A stretch of DNA of 64,000 nucleotides from UBA5072 sp963752195 (GTDB taxonomy: Bacteria > Bacteroidota > Bacteroidia > Bacteroidales > UBA10428). Below, piece by piece: positions 9,902-20,061 of this stretch. The stretch's first letter is position 1; each line of letters opens with the position of its first letter. The stretch is taken from the NCBI GenBank assembly GCA_963752195.1, contig CAVVXI010000001.1:1674001-1738000 (forward strand), given 5' to 3'. The notes beneath the pieces were generated by a model that did not search any database, was not told the origin of the DNA, and saw nothing but the letters and a program-made list of their open reading frames with translations. The translations under genes were made by a program, and so were the position numbers.

Positions 9902-10657
9902 CTGAGCGTAGAGAGCGGCCATGGTCCTGTCAAGCCGCTGGCTCGGAGGTCTGCCGGGGGGAGGCGGCTATTCTTCGCGAGCATTGCCAGCAGGCGCTCG
10001 TAGGCGCCGCCGATATGCTCCTCGATGGTCGCCGTCGGCCGCTCGCATCGTCGCCGCAGCGGACCGCGTCGAGCAGCCTGCGAGTGGTCGCGGTACCAGC
10101 TGTCGAGATAGTCGTCCGGCAGCGCGTCGCGCAGCAGCAGGAACACCATGACCTGCGAGCGCAGGCTCTCCCAGGCGCGGTAGAGCCGGCTGTGATGGGC
10201 GGCGCGGAACAGCGCGTCGTGGAAGTCGATGTCGAACTCGGCGACCTTCTTCCGGGTGATGTTTGCGCGCGGAGTCGATTGAAAAAGCAGGAGAATTGCG
10301 TCGAGCGGCGCGAGGTCGGCCGGCGTCGCGCGCTGGCAGGCCTGCTCGATCGCAAGGCGCTCGAGGGCCGTGCGCAGGCTGTAGATCTCCTCGATGTCGT
10401 CGGGCGAGACCGTCGCGACCGTCGCGCCGCGATGGGTCTCGTGGACGACCAGGCCCTCCTGCTGGAGCTTGAACAGCGCCTGGCGGATCGGTCCGCGGCT
10501 GACGTCGAGCTTGCTGGCGAGATCGTCCTCGATCAGCCGCGTGCCGGCCGCGAGCTTGCCGGACAGGATGGCTTCGCGGATCGCGTCGACGACGTCGTCC
10601 ATCAGGACGCGACGCTCGCGGCGGCTGGATGGTCTGGTCGAAGGTGTTATCGCTCAT
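9895..10657 (-). CDS. GntR family transcriptional regulator, FadR/FCD subfamily
   Basis: DNA-binding regulator. It starts MSDNTFDQTIQPPRASR; the winged helix reads DAIREAILSGKLAAGTRL, DLASKLDVSRGPIRQALFKL and EGLVVHETHRGATVA. The FCD ligand domain follows (EEIYSLRTALERLAIEQAC, FDIDFHDALFRAAHHSRLYRA, IEEHIGGAYERLLAMLAK). FCD proteins bind small carboxylates or sugar acids at a metal site made of His/Asp residues. 253 codons is normal. Only two frame breaks (near 10040 and 10615). It lies between the minus transport operon and the plus hydroxyacid dehydrogenase/dehydratase pair. Matching palindromes occur on both sides, suggesting control of both arms and autoregulation. Confidence 0.9.
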
Positions 10658-10664
10658 GACTGAC

Positions 10665-10680
10665 TGTTTACAATTGACAA
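10665..10680. promoter_or_regulatory. FadR-type operator, site 2, overlapping a -35-like TTGACA
   Basis: TGTTTACAATTGACAA repeats the 10-base core of site 1 (10665-10674) and overlaps a TTGACA hexamer (10674-10679) that would drive the plus-strand genes starting at 10735. The site is only 8 bases upstream of the regulator's own start (10657). It is well placed to control the divergent pair and to autoregulate. No convincing -10 element at normal spacing was seen. Confidence 0.55.
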
Positions 10681-10734
10681 AGGCGTTCGCCAAGCCCGCC
10701 TAGACTCGCGAAACTGTAATCCAGTGGAGAAAGT

Positions 10735-11762
10735 ATGCGTATCCTGAAGGTCAACACCTACGCACCGCGACAGCCCGCTCTACCAGGCCTTCGGGCCGGA
10801 CGTGACCTTCGACATCCATCGCTCCGGCACGCGAGGCGAGTGCCGCCGCCGATCGGCCGAGTCGTGCCGGCTCGCCGACGCGGTGATCAACTGCTCCGCG
10901 ACGCTGCCGCTCGGCGTCGACCTCGACGCCTTCGAGCGCTGCCGCATCGTCGTGCGCGAGGGCGTCGGCTACGACAATCTCGACCTCGAGGGCTGGGGCG
11001 CGCGCGGCGTGCCGGTCTGCAACGTCCCCGACTACGGCACGACCGAGGTCGCCGACCATGCGCTGGCGCTGACGCTCGCCCTCACCCGCGGCACCGGCAC
11101 CTATGACGAGGCGCTCCGCGCCGACCCGGTCGGCGACTGGACGCTACGCCGACCGCGCCGCTGGTCCGCCGGCTGCGCGGCGCCACCTTCGCGCGTCCTC
11201 GGCCTCGGCCGCATCGGCCTGGCGGCGGCGCGCCGCGCGGCGGCCTTCGACATGAAGGTGATCTTCCACGACCCCTATCTCTCGAACGGCACCGAACTCG
11301 CCGTCGGCTACGAGCGGGTGCGCAGCCTCGACGAGATCATGGCGCGCGCCGACATCCTCAGCGTCCACACCCCGCTCAACGACGAGACCCGCGGCCTGGT
11401 CGGCGACAGGACTGCTCGCCGCCGCCAAGCCCGGGCTGATCGTCATCAACACCGCGCGCGGCCCGATCGTCGATCTCGACGCGCTGGCCGAGGCGCTGCG
11501 CGAGAGGCCGCATCGCCGGCGCCGGTCTCGACGTCCTGCCGCAGGAGCCGGCCGACACCAGCCATCCGCTGATCGCCGCCTGGATGGCCGGCGAGCCCTG
11601 GGTCCGGCGACCGCCTGGTCATCACCCCGCACGCCGCGTTCTACAGCCCCTCCGCGCTCGAGGACATGCAGCGGAAGGCGATCGAGGTCATCGTCGCCTA
11701 TCTCCGCGACGGGACGCTGATGAACTGCGTCAACCGAGAGTATCTCAAGCGCGCGTCCATAG
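10735..11762 (+). CDS. D-2-hydroxyacid dehydrogenase, C-terminal-binding-protein-like
   Basis: NAD-dependent dehydrogenase starting MRILKVNTYAP. Readable motifs are IVVREGVGYDNLDLEGWG, VCNVPDYGTTEVADHALALT, the Rossmann VLGLGRIGLAAARRAAAF, DILSVHTPLNDETRGLV, INTARGPIVDLDALAEAL (Arg), GLDVLPQEP (Glu), ITPHAAFYSPSA (His) and NCVNREYLKR near the end. The GYDNLD, DYGTTEVADHA and VNREYL features match the bacterial CtBP-like branch. The stop is probably TAG 11760-11762, reached if one extra base just before it is removed. The frame breaks near 10770, 10850, 11150, 11410 and 11510. First gene of the plus arm, followed by an acid-sugar dehydratase. Confidence 0.83.
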
Positions 11763-11804
11763 CCGATCCGGCGCGCGACCGCGACACGGATCAGGGGCGG
11801 CCGG

Positions 11805-12994
11805 ATGCGTATCACGGAGATCGAGACCTTCGCCGTCGGGGCCGGCTGGAAGAACTGGCTGTTCGTCAAGGTCCACACCGACGCCGGCATCCACGGCATC
11901 GGCGAGGGCACGCTGAACGGCTTCATCCGCACCACCGAGGCCGGCATCCGCGAGCTCGAGCACCTGGTCATCGGCGAGGATCCGCTGCGAGTCCGGGCAC
12001 TTGCCAAGCGGATGCTCGACAGCGTCTCGCTCGACGGCGGCCATATCCACCGCACCGTCATCGCCGCCGATCGAGGTCGCCTGCTGGGACATCCTCGGCA
12101 AGTCGCTCGGCGTGCCGATCCATCAGCTTCTCGGCGGCCGGATGCGCGACAGCGTGCTCGGCTATGCCAACGGCTGGTACCGCACCGAGCGCACGCCGGA
12201 AGCCTTCCTCGCGGCCGCCGAAGACGGTCATCGCCAAGGGCTTCAAGGCGTTCAAGCTCGATCCCTTCGGCACCGCCCAGGGCTTCATCAGCGAGGCCGA
12301 GCTGGCGCTCGCCGAGGACATCCTCGCCACGCTTCGCCGCGAGCTCCCCGCCGACACCCGCATCCTCATCGACGTCCACGCCCGCTTCACCGAAGTCGAG
12401 GCGATCCGCCTGGCCCGGCGGCTCGCGCCGATCGGTCTCTACTGGTGGGAGGAGCCGACGACCCGCGACCGCCAGGAGACGGTCCACGCCGTCGGCGCGT
12501 GCCAGCCCGATCCCGGTCGCGACCGGCGAGATGTACGACACCGTCGGCCAGTTCTTCACGCTGGCCGCCGGCGGCGGCGTCAACATCTTCCAGCCCGAGC
12601 CGATGTCGCTCGGCGGCATCGCCAACACGCTCGCCGTCGCCGATGTCGCGCTCGCCCATGGCAGCTACATCGCGCCGCACCAGAGCGGCGGACCGGTGGC
12701 GACGGCGGTCTGCCTGCAGCTCGCCGCCTGCGTGCCCAACTTCCTGATCCAGGAGCATTTCGACGCCTTCAACGAGCCGTGGACCCACGATCTCGTCACC
12801 TGGCACCCGACGATCGATCCGGCGAACGGGCCATCTGTCGCTGCCCGACGCGCCCGGCCTCGGCATCGACCTCGACGTCGAGGTGGCGCGCGCCCATCCC
12901 TACGACCCGAAGGCTTATCTGAACATCTTCGAAGACGGGCTGGGAGAGGCGCCTCGGCACCGGACGCGACGAAGCGTCGGGGAAAGAGCCGTGA
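11805..12994 (+). CDS. Mandelate racemase/galactonate dehydratase family enzyme
   Basis: Enolase-superfamily acid-sugar dehydratase starting MRITEIETFAVGAGWKNWLF. Motifs are GIGEGTLNGF, ACWDILGKSLGVPIHQLLGG, KGFKAFKLDPFG (barrel Lys), ILIDVHARFTEVEA (metal Asp), YWWEEPTTR (metal Glu), VATGEMYDTVGQ (metal Glu), FQPEPMSLGGI, and YIAPHQSGGPVATA, the late His seen in galactonate-type dehydratases. About 395 codons. The C terminus is LNIFEDGW followed by a charged tail, ending TGA 12992-12994 after one correction near 12940. The frame breaks near 12068, 12225, 12500 and 12830. The second dehydratase of the FadR-controlled locus; the exact sugar acid is unknown. Confidence 0.85.
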
Positions 12995-13055
12995 GCGCCG
13001 TATCGATTCCTCCGGCGCTCTCGCCATGTCGAACGGAAGAGGCGCCGCAGGGCTG

Positions 13056-13092
13056 TTGACGCTGGTCGGATCAAGAATTATAATATTATAAT
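13056..13092 (+). promoter_or_regulatory. Sigma-70 promoter overlapped by a 16-bp palindromic operator
   Basis: A -35 TTGACG (13056-13061), a 17-base spacer and a perfect -10 TATAAT (13079-13084) precede the ribose-type permease gene. The -10 lies inside a perfect 16-bp palindrome, ATTATAATATTATAAT (13077-13092). The motif AATTATAATA recurs at the promoter near 25.8 kb next to a HutC-type GntR gene, so that regulator probably represses both. Confidence 0.78.
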
Positions 13093-13103
13093 GCTACAAG
13101 CCA

Positions 13104-14216
13104 ATGCAGCCGGCGACAGAACCGGAGGCGGCGACGGGAGGACGAAGTGGCGAGGCAAGACCGCCGACGAGCGAGACGGATCGGCGCGCGGCCCGTTTGG
13201 CGACCGGCTCGTGCGACTCTTCGCCGGTCGGCGAGGTCGGGGTGCTCGCCGCGCTCGTCATCATCGTCGCCTTCTTCTACATCCTGCAGCCGGCCTTCCT
13301 GTCCGAGCGGAACATCCGCGCGATCCTGACCGTCGTTTCCTTCGTCGGCATCATCGCCATCGGCCAGACCATCCTCCTGGTCAATGGCGAGTTCGATCTT
13401 TCGGTCGGCTCGGTGGCCGGCCTCAGCGCGGTGGTCAGCGCGCAGCTGATGACCGCGGTGGCCCTGCCGGTGCCGGTCGCCATCCTCGGCGGCATGGCGG
13501 TCGGCGGCAGCGTCGGCCTGGTCAACGGCCTCGATCGTCGTCCGGCTCAAGATCCCCGCCTTCATCCAGACCCTCGGCATGCTGTTCATCGGCCAGGGCC
13601 TGATCCAGGTCGTCACCGACGGCCATCCCGGTCTATCCGCTGCCGGAGAGCGTCAGCGCGCTCGGTTTCGCCAAGCCCTTCCTCGGCCTCGGCTGGAGCT
13701 TCGTCTTCTTCATCGTCGCCGCGGTGGTCGCCGACTTCGTGCTCCGCCGCACGGTGATCGGCCGCAACATGTACGCCACCGGCGGCAACCAGGAAGTGGC
13801 GCGGCTCGTCGGCATCAATGTCGGCCTCTACAAGATCTGCGCCTTCGTCCTGATCGGCGTGCTCGCCGCCATCGCCGGCATGTTCGTCATGGCCGATCTC
13901 GCCAGCGGCACCACCTCGATCGGCAGCGGCTGGGAGCTGGCGGTCATCGCCGGCGTGGTGGTCGGCGGCGTCAGCCTGTTCGGCGGCGCCGGCACCATGG
14001 CCGGCGGCCTGTCCGGCATCCTGCTCCTGCAGATCGTCCAGAGCGGCCTCGTCGTCATCGGCGTCAACTCGAACTGGCAGCAGATCGCGGTGGGCGTGAT
14101 CATGGTGCTCGCCGTCGGCCTCGACATCCTGCGCCGCCGCTTCTTCATCGCCGGCGGCGGCCGGCAGGGCCCCGCCGAGCCGCGGCCGGCCGAGATCGCA
14201 GACCGACGTCGGATAG
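13104..14216 (+). CDS. Sugar ABC transporter permease (RbsC/XylH family)
   Basis: Membrane subunit of a CUT2-type importer. It starts MQPATEPEAATGGRSGE, and the cytoplasmic tail is followed by spans GVLAALVIIVAFFYIL, VVSFVGIIAIGQTILLVNGEFDLSVGS (the hallmark FDLSVG loop, here GEFDLSVG), VVADFVLRRTVIGRNMYATGGN, ARLVGINVG and VIAGVVVGGVSLFGGAGT. After one correction near 14200 it ends at TAG 14214-14216 (370 codons). First gene of a permease/binding protein/ATPase/SDR operon; having the permease first is less usual than binding protein first. The frame breaks near 13535 and 13630. Substrate unknown, probably a pentose, hexose or polyol. Confidence 0.87.
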
Positions 14217-14302
14217 ACTTCGGTGCGCGGAGAACAGCGCAGCCTGAAACGAAGCAAGCAACCGCCGGCGGAAGCCGGCACATGCCCAAGGGAGGAAAGA
14301 CC

Positions 14303-15264
14303 ATGTCGGGTGAAGTTCAAGCTGGATGGCGCTGGCGCTCGTCGCCGGCGATCGCCGGCTCGGCCACGCCGGGCCTCGCGGCGGAGAAGGCGCTGCTCTG
14401 GGTCCAGCCGATGCGCGACCATCCGGTCCATCGGCTGATGCAGGCGGGCTTCCTCGCCAAGTGCAAGGAGCTCGGCTACGAGTGCGAGGTCGTCGGCAAT
14501 CCGAGCGCGACCAACTACGACGTCGCCGCGTCGATCCCGCTCGCCGAGGCCGCCCTCGCCCGCACCGATTTCGGCGCGATCGCCGTCTACGGTCCGGGTC
14601 CGGACATCTATCCCGTTCATCACCAAGCTCGGCAGCGAGGGCTTCCCGGTCGTCACCTGGCACGTCCTGCCGAAGGAGGGCTCGATCCCCGGCCTCAAGG
14701 CCGCGACCGGCGAGGATATCGCCGCGGCCGGCGCCAACGCCGCCAAGGTGATGGGCGAGAAGCTCGGCGGCAAGGGCGTCATCGCCCTCACCCAGGGCAG
14801 CTACAACGACACCGAGAACGTGATGGCGGACTCCTTCCGCGCCGAGATGAAGGCAAGCTATCCCGACATCACCGATCCTCGACACCCAGCTCGAGGGCTT
14901 CGAGCCGTCGGCCGCCGAGGCCAAGGCGGTCGGCATCCTGCAGAGCAATCCGGACGTCGTCGCCGCCTTCTCGACCACCGGCAACGGCATCCAGACCTGG
15001 TCGGGCGCCGCCCGCAAGGCCGACCGCGAGATCGTCATCATCGGCATGGACTACATCCGGCAGAACCTCGACATCATCAAGTCGGGGGCCGCCTACGGCC
15101 TCGTCGCCCAGCCGCTGTTCGAGGAAGGCGCCAAGACCGCCGAGCTCGCCGCGGCGCTCGCCGAGGGCAAGGAGGTTCCCTACATGAACCCGCTCCCGGC
15201 GCCGGTCATCACCGCCGACGATCTCGGCCCGTACTACAAGATCCTCGACAGCGCCGGCCAGTAG
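14303..15264 (+). CDS. Periplasmic sugar-binding protein (Peripla_BP_4 family)
   Basis: Substrate-binding subunit for the adjacent CUT2 transporter. ATG 14303 follows GGGAGGAAAGACC. A signal peptide is visible after one correction (core LVAAIAGSATPGLAAEKA). The mature part reads LLWVQPMRDHPVHRLMQAGF, CKELGYECEVVGN, VTWHVLPKEGSIPGLKAATG, GVIALTQGSYNDTENVMADS, STTGNGIQTWSGAAR and IGMDYIRQNLDIIKSGAAYG. About 315 codons. The HPVHRLMQAGF start resembles the rhamnose/AI-2-type branch of this family, but specificity cannot be assigned. The last 500 bases are frame-clean apart from one break near 14880. Confidence 0.86.
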
Positions 15265-15278
15265 CCGACGCTGGCCTC

Positions 15279-15315
15279 CCGGAGCGCCCGGGCCGCCGCG
15301 TGCGCGGCGGTCCGG
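15279..15315 (+). other. Intergenic hairpin after binding-protein gene
   Basis: CCGCCGCG (15293-15300) pairs with CGCGGCGG (15303-15310), extended by CCGGA (15279-15283) with TCCGG (15311-15315). It lies between the sugar-binding protein stop and the ATPase start. No U tract. It probably protects or partly terminates the upstream message. Confidence 0.45.
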
Positions 15316-15338
15316 AGTCCTCGACCGATGAGGCATCG

Positions 15339-16922
15339 ATGCCGGCACGACAGACGCCCTTCGTCATCGAAGCGACCGCAGATCGTGAAGAGCTTCGCCG
15401 GCGTCCAGGCGCTGCGCGGGGTCGACTTCCGCGTCCGTCGCGGCGAGATCCACGCGCTCCTCGGCCAGAACGGCGCCGGCAAGTCGACGCTGGTCAAGAT
15501 CCTCAACGGCGTGCACGGCGCCGGCAGCTACGAGGGCGAGATCCGCGTCGACGGCAAGCCGGTGCGGTTCTCGACACCCGGGCGAGGCGCGCGCCCACGG
15601 CGTCGCCTACGTGCCGCAGGAGACCGAGGTCTTCGAGCAGCTCACCGTCGCCGAGAACGTCTTCGCCGGCCGCACCAATCTCGGCCACGGCGTGCTGATC
15701 AGCCAGAAGGCGCTTCGCGCCCGCACCGCCGAGCTGTTCCGCGACTTCGGGCTCGATCTCGATCCCGGCGCCCTGGTCGCGACGCTGACCGCCGCCGCAG
15801 CGCCATCTCGTCATGATCGTCCGCGCCCTCACCACCCGGCCGCTGGTGCTGATGCTCGACGAGCCGACGGCATCGCTTTCCGGCTCCGAGGTCGCGCTGC
15901 TCTTCGCGCCTGCTCGAGCGCCTCAAGGCCGCCGGCACCACCATGATCTTCATCACCCACCGCCTGCCCGAGGTGGTGGCGCTTTGCGACCGCGCGACCG
16001 TGCTTCGCGACGGCCGGGTCGCCGCCGAGTTCGCGCGCGGCGATTTCGACGAGGAGCGCATCATCGCCGCCATGTCCGGCGAGCGCCTGCAGCCGCCTCT
16101 ATCCCCACCACGACGCCCCGCCCGCCGGACGCGCGCGACGCTGCTCCGGGTCGAGGGCCTCGCCGTCGAGGCGCGCTACGGATCCCATCTCGGCGTCCAT
16201 GACGTCTCGCTTCGATCTTCGGGCCGGCGAGATCCTCGGCATCGCCGGGCTGCTCGGCTCGGGCCGAAGCGAGCTGCTCGGCGCCATCTATGGCCGCATC
16301 CCGCATCGCGGCCGCATCCTCGTCGACGGCCGGGAGGTCGCCATCCGCTCGACCCGCGATGCCCGCGGCGCCGGCATCGCCCTCCTCACCGAGGATCGCA
16401 AGGGATCGGGCCTGCTCTTCAACCTGCCGGTCGGCGGCAACATCACCATCGGCAACCTCGGCGCTCTTCGCGTCGCAGCGGGGTGGTCAGCCGCAAGAGC
16501 GAGGAGTCCGCGGCGCTGCGGGCCATGCGCGAGCTCAAGGTCCGGGCGCGGTCCTCGGCCGCGGCGGTCGCGCACCTCTCCGGCGGCAACCAGCAGAAGC
16601 TGCTCTTCGCCCGCGTGCTGATGAACGCGCCGCGGATTCTCCTCCTCGACGAGCCGACCAAGGGCGTCGACGTCGGCACCCGTCACGAAATCTACAAGCT
16701 GGTCGTCGAACTCGCCGACCACGGCGTCGGCCTGGTCGTGGTCTCCTCGGAACTCGAGGAGGTGGTCGGCCTCTGCGACCGCGTCCTGGTCTTCGACGAC
16801 GGCCGCATCGTCGACGTCCCTCGCCCGGGGCGAGGCGACCGAGGAGCGGGTGCTCCGGCTGATCGCGGCCGCCCAGGCGGAAAAGACGTCGCGCGCCGTC
16901 GGCGCCGCGTGCCGCGTCATGA
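15339..16922 (+). CDS. Sugar ABC transporter ATPase, two-domain (RbsA/XylG family)
   Basis: Couples ATP hydrolysis to sugar import. It starts MPARQTPFVIEA. The first domain has Walker A GQNGAGKST, VPQETEVFEQLTVAENVFAGR, and Walker B VLMLDEPTASLSGSE with ITHRLPEV. The linker leads to LRVEGLAVEA, and the second domain has the degenerate Walker A GLLGSGRSELLGA, LLTEDRKGSGLL, signature LSGGNQQKLLFARVL, and Walker B ILLLDEPTKGVDVGT with the catalytic Glu retained. About 525 codons. It ends ATGA-overlapped with the SDR (16919-16922). The first signature region (around 15790) lacks a clear LSGGQ: ATLTAAQRHLVMIVRAL. The frame breaks near 15380, 15580, 15795, 15910, 16100, 16210, 16470 and 16820. Confidence 0.87.
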
Positions 16923-17707
16923 CCGGCAGTCCGGCCGCGTCTCCAGCGACAAGGCGATCCTCGTCACCGGCGCGGCGACGGGCATCGGCCGCGCCACGGC
17001 GGAGCGCGCTGGCCGCTGCCGGCGCGCGGGTCTTCGGCGTCGGGCTCGACGCCGAGGCCGGGACTGGAGCTCGCCGCCGCGGCGCAGGAGCACGACTGGA
17101 CGCTGGTCTTCAGGCCGGCCGACCTGACCGTCGAGGCCGACGTCCGGGCCTCGGTCGCCGCCATGCTCGCCGCCTTCGGCCGGATCGACGGCGTCGTCAA
17201 CTGCGCCGGCATCTACAGCGACGGCAAGCGCGTCGAGGACGTCACCGACGAGGAGTGGGAGCGGACCCTTGCGGTCAATCTCACCGGCGATCTTCCGGGT
17301 CTGCCGCGCCACCCTGCCCGAGCTTCGGAAGGCCGGCGGCGGCAGCGTCGTCAACGTCGCCTCGGTCCATGCGCTGGCGACGATTCCGGGCGTGCCGGCC
17401 TATGCGGCGTCGAAGGGCGCGCGTGCTCGCCTTCTCCCGCCAGCTCGCGCTCGACTACGCGGCCGACCTCATCCGCGTCAACGCGCTGATCGTCGGCTCG
17501 GTCGCGACGCGCATGACCCTCGCCGGCGTCGAGGCCGCCGGGGGCGCGGAGAACATCGGCCTCAGCTTCGACCGCCGCGCGATCGGCCGCATCGCCGATC
17601 CGGACGAGATCGCGCGCGCCATCGCCTTCCTGCTTTCGGACGATTCGTCCTTCGTCACCGGTTCGGGGCTCGTGCTCGATGGAGGCATGACCGCGCGCCT
17701 CTTCTGA
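16919..17707 (+). CDS. Short-chain dehydrogenase/reductase
   Basis: NAD(P)-dependent SDR translationally coupled to the ATPase (ATGA). It starts MTGSPAAS; motifs are ILVTGAATGIGRATAE, VNCAGIYSDG (NNAG variant NCAG), VVNVASVHALATIPG, active-site YAASKGA with Tyr and Lys intact, RVNALIVGSVATRM and FVTGSGLVLDGGMTARLF. About 260 codons, normal. Its position in the transporter operon suggests it oxidises the imported sugar or polyol. The frame breaks near 16945, 17005, 17065, 17295 and 17420. Confidence 0.88.
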   Translation: MTGSPAASPATRRSSSPARRRASAAPRRSALAAAGARVFGVGLDAEAGTGARRRGAGARLDAGLQAGRPDRRGRRPGLGRRHARRLRPDRRRRQLRRHLQRRQARRGRHRRGVGADPCGQSHRRSSGSAAPPCPSFGRPAAAASSTSPRSMRWRRFRACRPMRRRRARVLAFSRQLALDYAADLIRVNALIVGSVATRMTLAGVEAAGGAENIGLSFDRRAIGRIADPDEIARAIAFLLSDDSSFVTGSGLVLDGGMTARLF

Positions 17708-17801
17708 CCGCCCAACTGGACGTGCAAGCCGCCGCGGGGAAGGCGCAGCTCCGCGACCGGTATCCGAGACCTGCGTCGGGAAGCTGAGGGAGGAACTCGC
17801 A

Positions 17802-18615
17802 ATGACCAGATTGCCCTCTGGCCGCGCCGTTGCCGGCCTGTTTCTCGCACTGTTCGCCATGGCGGCGTTCGGCCTCGCCCCGGCCAAGGCGGTCACCACC
17901 GACGAGATCATCAGCCGCGGCAAGGTGATCATCGCCATCGACACCACCACCGCGCCCTATGGCATGGTCGACCAGAGCATGGAGCCGACCGGCTTCGACA
18001 TCGAGGTCGCCAACCTCGTCGGCAAGGCGCTCGGCGTGCCGGTCGAGTTCGTCACCGTCACTTCGCCCGGGCGCATCCCGTCGCTGCTCACCAACCGCGT
18101 CGACATGGTGATCTCGATCTTCTCGATCACTCCCGAGCGCGCGCTTGCAGGTCGCGTTCAGCATCCCCTATGCCGGCCAGTCCTCGGTGGTGCTCGCGCC
18201 GAAGAGCCTCGACATCAAGGGGCCGGAGGACCTCGTCGGCCTCAAGGTCGGCGTCACCCGCGGCACCGGCGAGGATGGCCTGCTCACCGCCCAGGCCGAG
18301 AAGTTCCCGGGCATCGAGATCCTGCGCTTCGACGACTACGCCTCGATCACCCAGGCGATGCTGTCCGGCCAGATCGACGCCATGGGCGGCGGCGACTACG
18401 GCGACATGTACCTGCAGAAGAGCGTCAACGGCGAGGATTTCGAGCTGAAGTACATCCTCAAGAGCTTCTTCTTCGGCATCGGCGTCCGCAAGGACAGCCC
18501 GGAGCTGCTGCAGTGGCTCAACACCTTCATCTACTCGCTGAAGAACGACGGCACGCTCAACGACCTGTCGCTCAAGTACCGGAACGCTCCGCTCCCTGAG
18601 CTGCCGGTCTTCTGA
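17802..18615 (+). CDS. Amino-acid-type ABC transporter substrate-binding protein
   Basis: Periplasmic binding protein of the polar amino-acid family (family 3). It starts MTRLPSGRAVAGLFLALFAM with a clear signal peptide cleaved after APAKA. The mature part reads GKVIIAIDTTTAPYGMVDQ, TGFDIEVANLVGKALG, GRIPSLLTNRVDMVIS, SIFSITPERALQVAFSIPY and GLKVGVTRGTGEDG. About 270 codons. A single frame break lies near 18150. It heads a binding protein/permease/permease set and is separated from the first permease by a strong hairpin. Ligand class (amino acid or opine-like) not resolved. Confidence 0.88.
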
Positions 18616-18625
18616 TAGCGACAAG

Positions 18626-18652
18626 GACGGGCCCGGCGCGGCCGGGCCCGTC
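18626..18652 (+). terminator. Strong hairpin between binding-protein and permease genes
   Basis: Perfect 12-bp stem: GACGGGCCCGGC (18626-18637) pairs with GCCGGGCCCGTC (18641-18652) around GCG. It is followed by TCTC rather than a U run, so termination is likely partial. Fits an attenuator giving more binding protein than permease. Confidence 0.6.
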
Positions 18653-18672
18653 TCTCACCGGGAGAGCGGATC

Positions 18673-19339
18673 GTGGACTACGTCTTTCACTTCGGGCCGA
18701 TCCTCGACCGCTGGCCGCTGCTGCTCTGGGGGCTGATGCGGACGCTGGAGCTGTCGATCGTCTCGATGGTCTTCGGCCTCCTGATCGGCGTCGTCGGAGC
18801 AGTCGCCAAGGTGTTCGGCCCGCGCCCGGTCGCGGCGCTCGCGAGCGTCTATGTCGAGCTCATCCGCAACACGCCGCTCCTCATCCAGCTCTTCTTCATC
18901 TATTTCACCCTGCCCTTCATCGGCTTGCGGCTGTCGAGCAACGTCGCGGCCATCGTCGCGCTGTCGATCCATCTCGGCGCCTATGTCACCGAGATCATCC
19001 GCGCCGGCATCGAATCGGTGCCCGCGGGGCAGATCGAGGCCGGCAAGGCGCTCGGCCTCTCCAACCGCCAGATCATCCGCTTCATCGTGCTCACGCCGGC
19101 GATCCGCGCCGTCTATCCGGCGCTCGGCGGCGCAGTTCATCCTCCAGCTCCTCGGCTCCAGCATCGTCTCGGCGATCGCCGCGGAGGAACTCACCGCGGT
19201 CGCCAACAATCTCGCCATGCAGACCTTCCGCAACTTCGAGATCTATATCGTCGTCGCGGTGATGTATTTCGTCGCCGTCCAGGTCTTCAGCGCCCTGTTC
19301 CGGTGGAGCGGGCGGAAGCTGTTCCGCTGGAAGGTGTGA
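18673..19339 (+). CDS. Amino-acid ABC transporter permease (HisM/GlnP family), first subunit
   Basis: Inner-membrane permease. GTG 18673 follows GGGAGAGCG. It begins MDYVFHFGPILDRWPLLLWG and contains YVELIRNTPLLIQLFFIYF, the family loop VTEIIRAGIESVPAGQIEAGKALGL (split motif), ILQLLGSSIVSAIAAEEL and FRWSGRKLFRWKV at the end. About 220 codons. One extra base near 19133 splits it. It sits 4 bases before the second permease start, suggesting coupled expression and a heterodimeric channel. Confidence 0.9.
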
Positions 19340-19343
19340 GCCG

Positions 19344-20061
19344 ATGGTCCGCGACTTCACCTTCAACGAGGCCTACTTCCTTGTCCTCTCCGCGCGCTGG
19401 ACGATCCTGCTCGCGCTGGTCGCCTGCGTCGGCGGCGGCCTCCTCGGCATGGTCATCGCCGGGATGCGGGTCAGCCCGTCGTCGATCCTCCGGCGCCTGG
19501 CGATGGCCTATGTGCGCTTCATCGAGGGCACGCCGCTCCTCATCCAGCTGTTCATGGTCTACTACGGCACCGCCTTCATCGGCCTCAGCCCCGATCCGTG
19601 GACGGCCGCCGCCTTCACCTTCATCTTCAACTCGGCGGCCTTCTTCGGCGAGATCTTCTACGGCGCCCTTTCGGCGGTGCCGGTCGGGCAATGGGAGGTG
19701 TCGCGGGCGCTCGGTCTCCGCTTCGTGCCGACGCTCCGGCTCGTCATCATGCCCCAGGCGTTCCGCCTGATGCTGCCGCCGACGGTCGGGCTGATGGTGC
19801 AGATCATCAAGGGCACGTCGGTCGCCTCGCTCATCGGCTTCACCGAGCTCGCCCGCACCGGGACCCTGATCAACACCGTCACCTTCGAGCCGGCGCTGGT
19901 CTTCGGCCTCGTCGCGCTGATCTATTTCGCGCTGTGCTGGCCGCTGTCGCTGCTCGGGGCGGCCACTCGAGCGCCGCCTCAAGGTGCAGCGGCGTCGCAG
20001 CGGGCCGCTCGCCAAGGGCGCGCCGGCCAGTCCGGTCGCGGCCGTCGCGGGCCCGGACTAG
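19344..20061 (+). CDS. Amino-acid ABC transporter permease (HisQ/GlnP family), second subunit
   Basis: Second permease of the polar amino-acid importer. It starts MVRDFTFNEAYFLVLSARW; motifs are YVRFIEGTPLLIQLFMVYYG, AAFFGEIFYGALSAVPVGQWEVSRALGL (family loop), IIKGTSVASLIGFTELAR and LIYFALCWPLSLLG. One break near 19968. The corrected C terminus is basic (LERRLKVQRRR) and ends at TAG 20059-20061. The expected HisP/GlnQ ATPase is missing. The next gene is a convergent lactonase whose stop overlaps this one by 4 bases. Confidence 0.88.
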
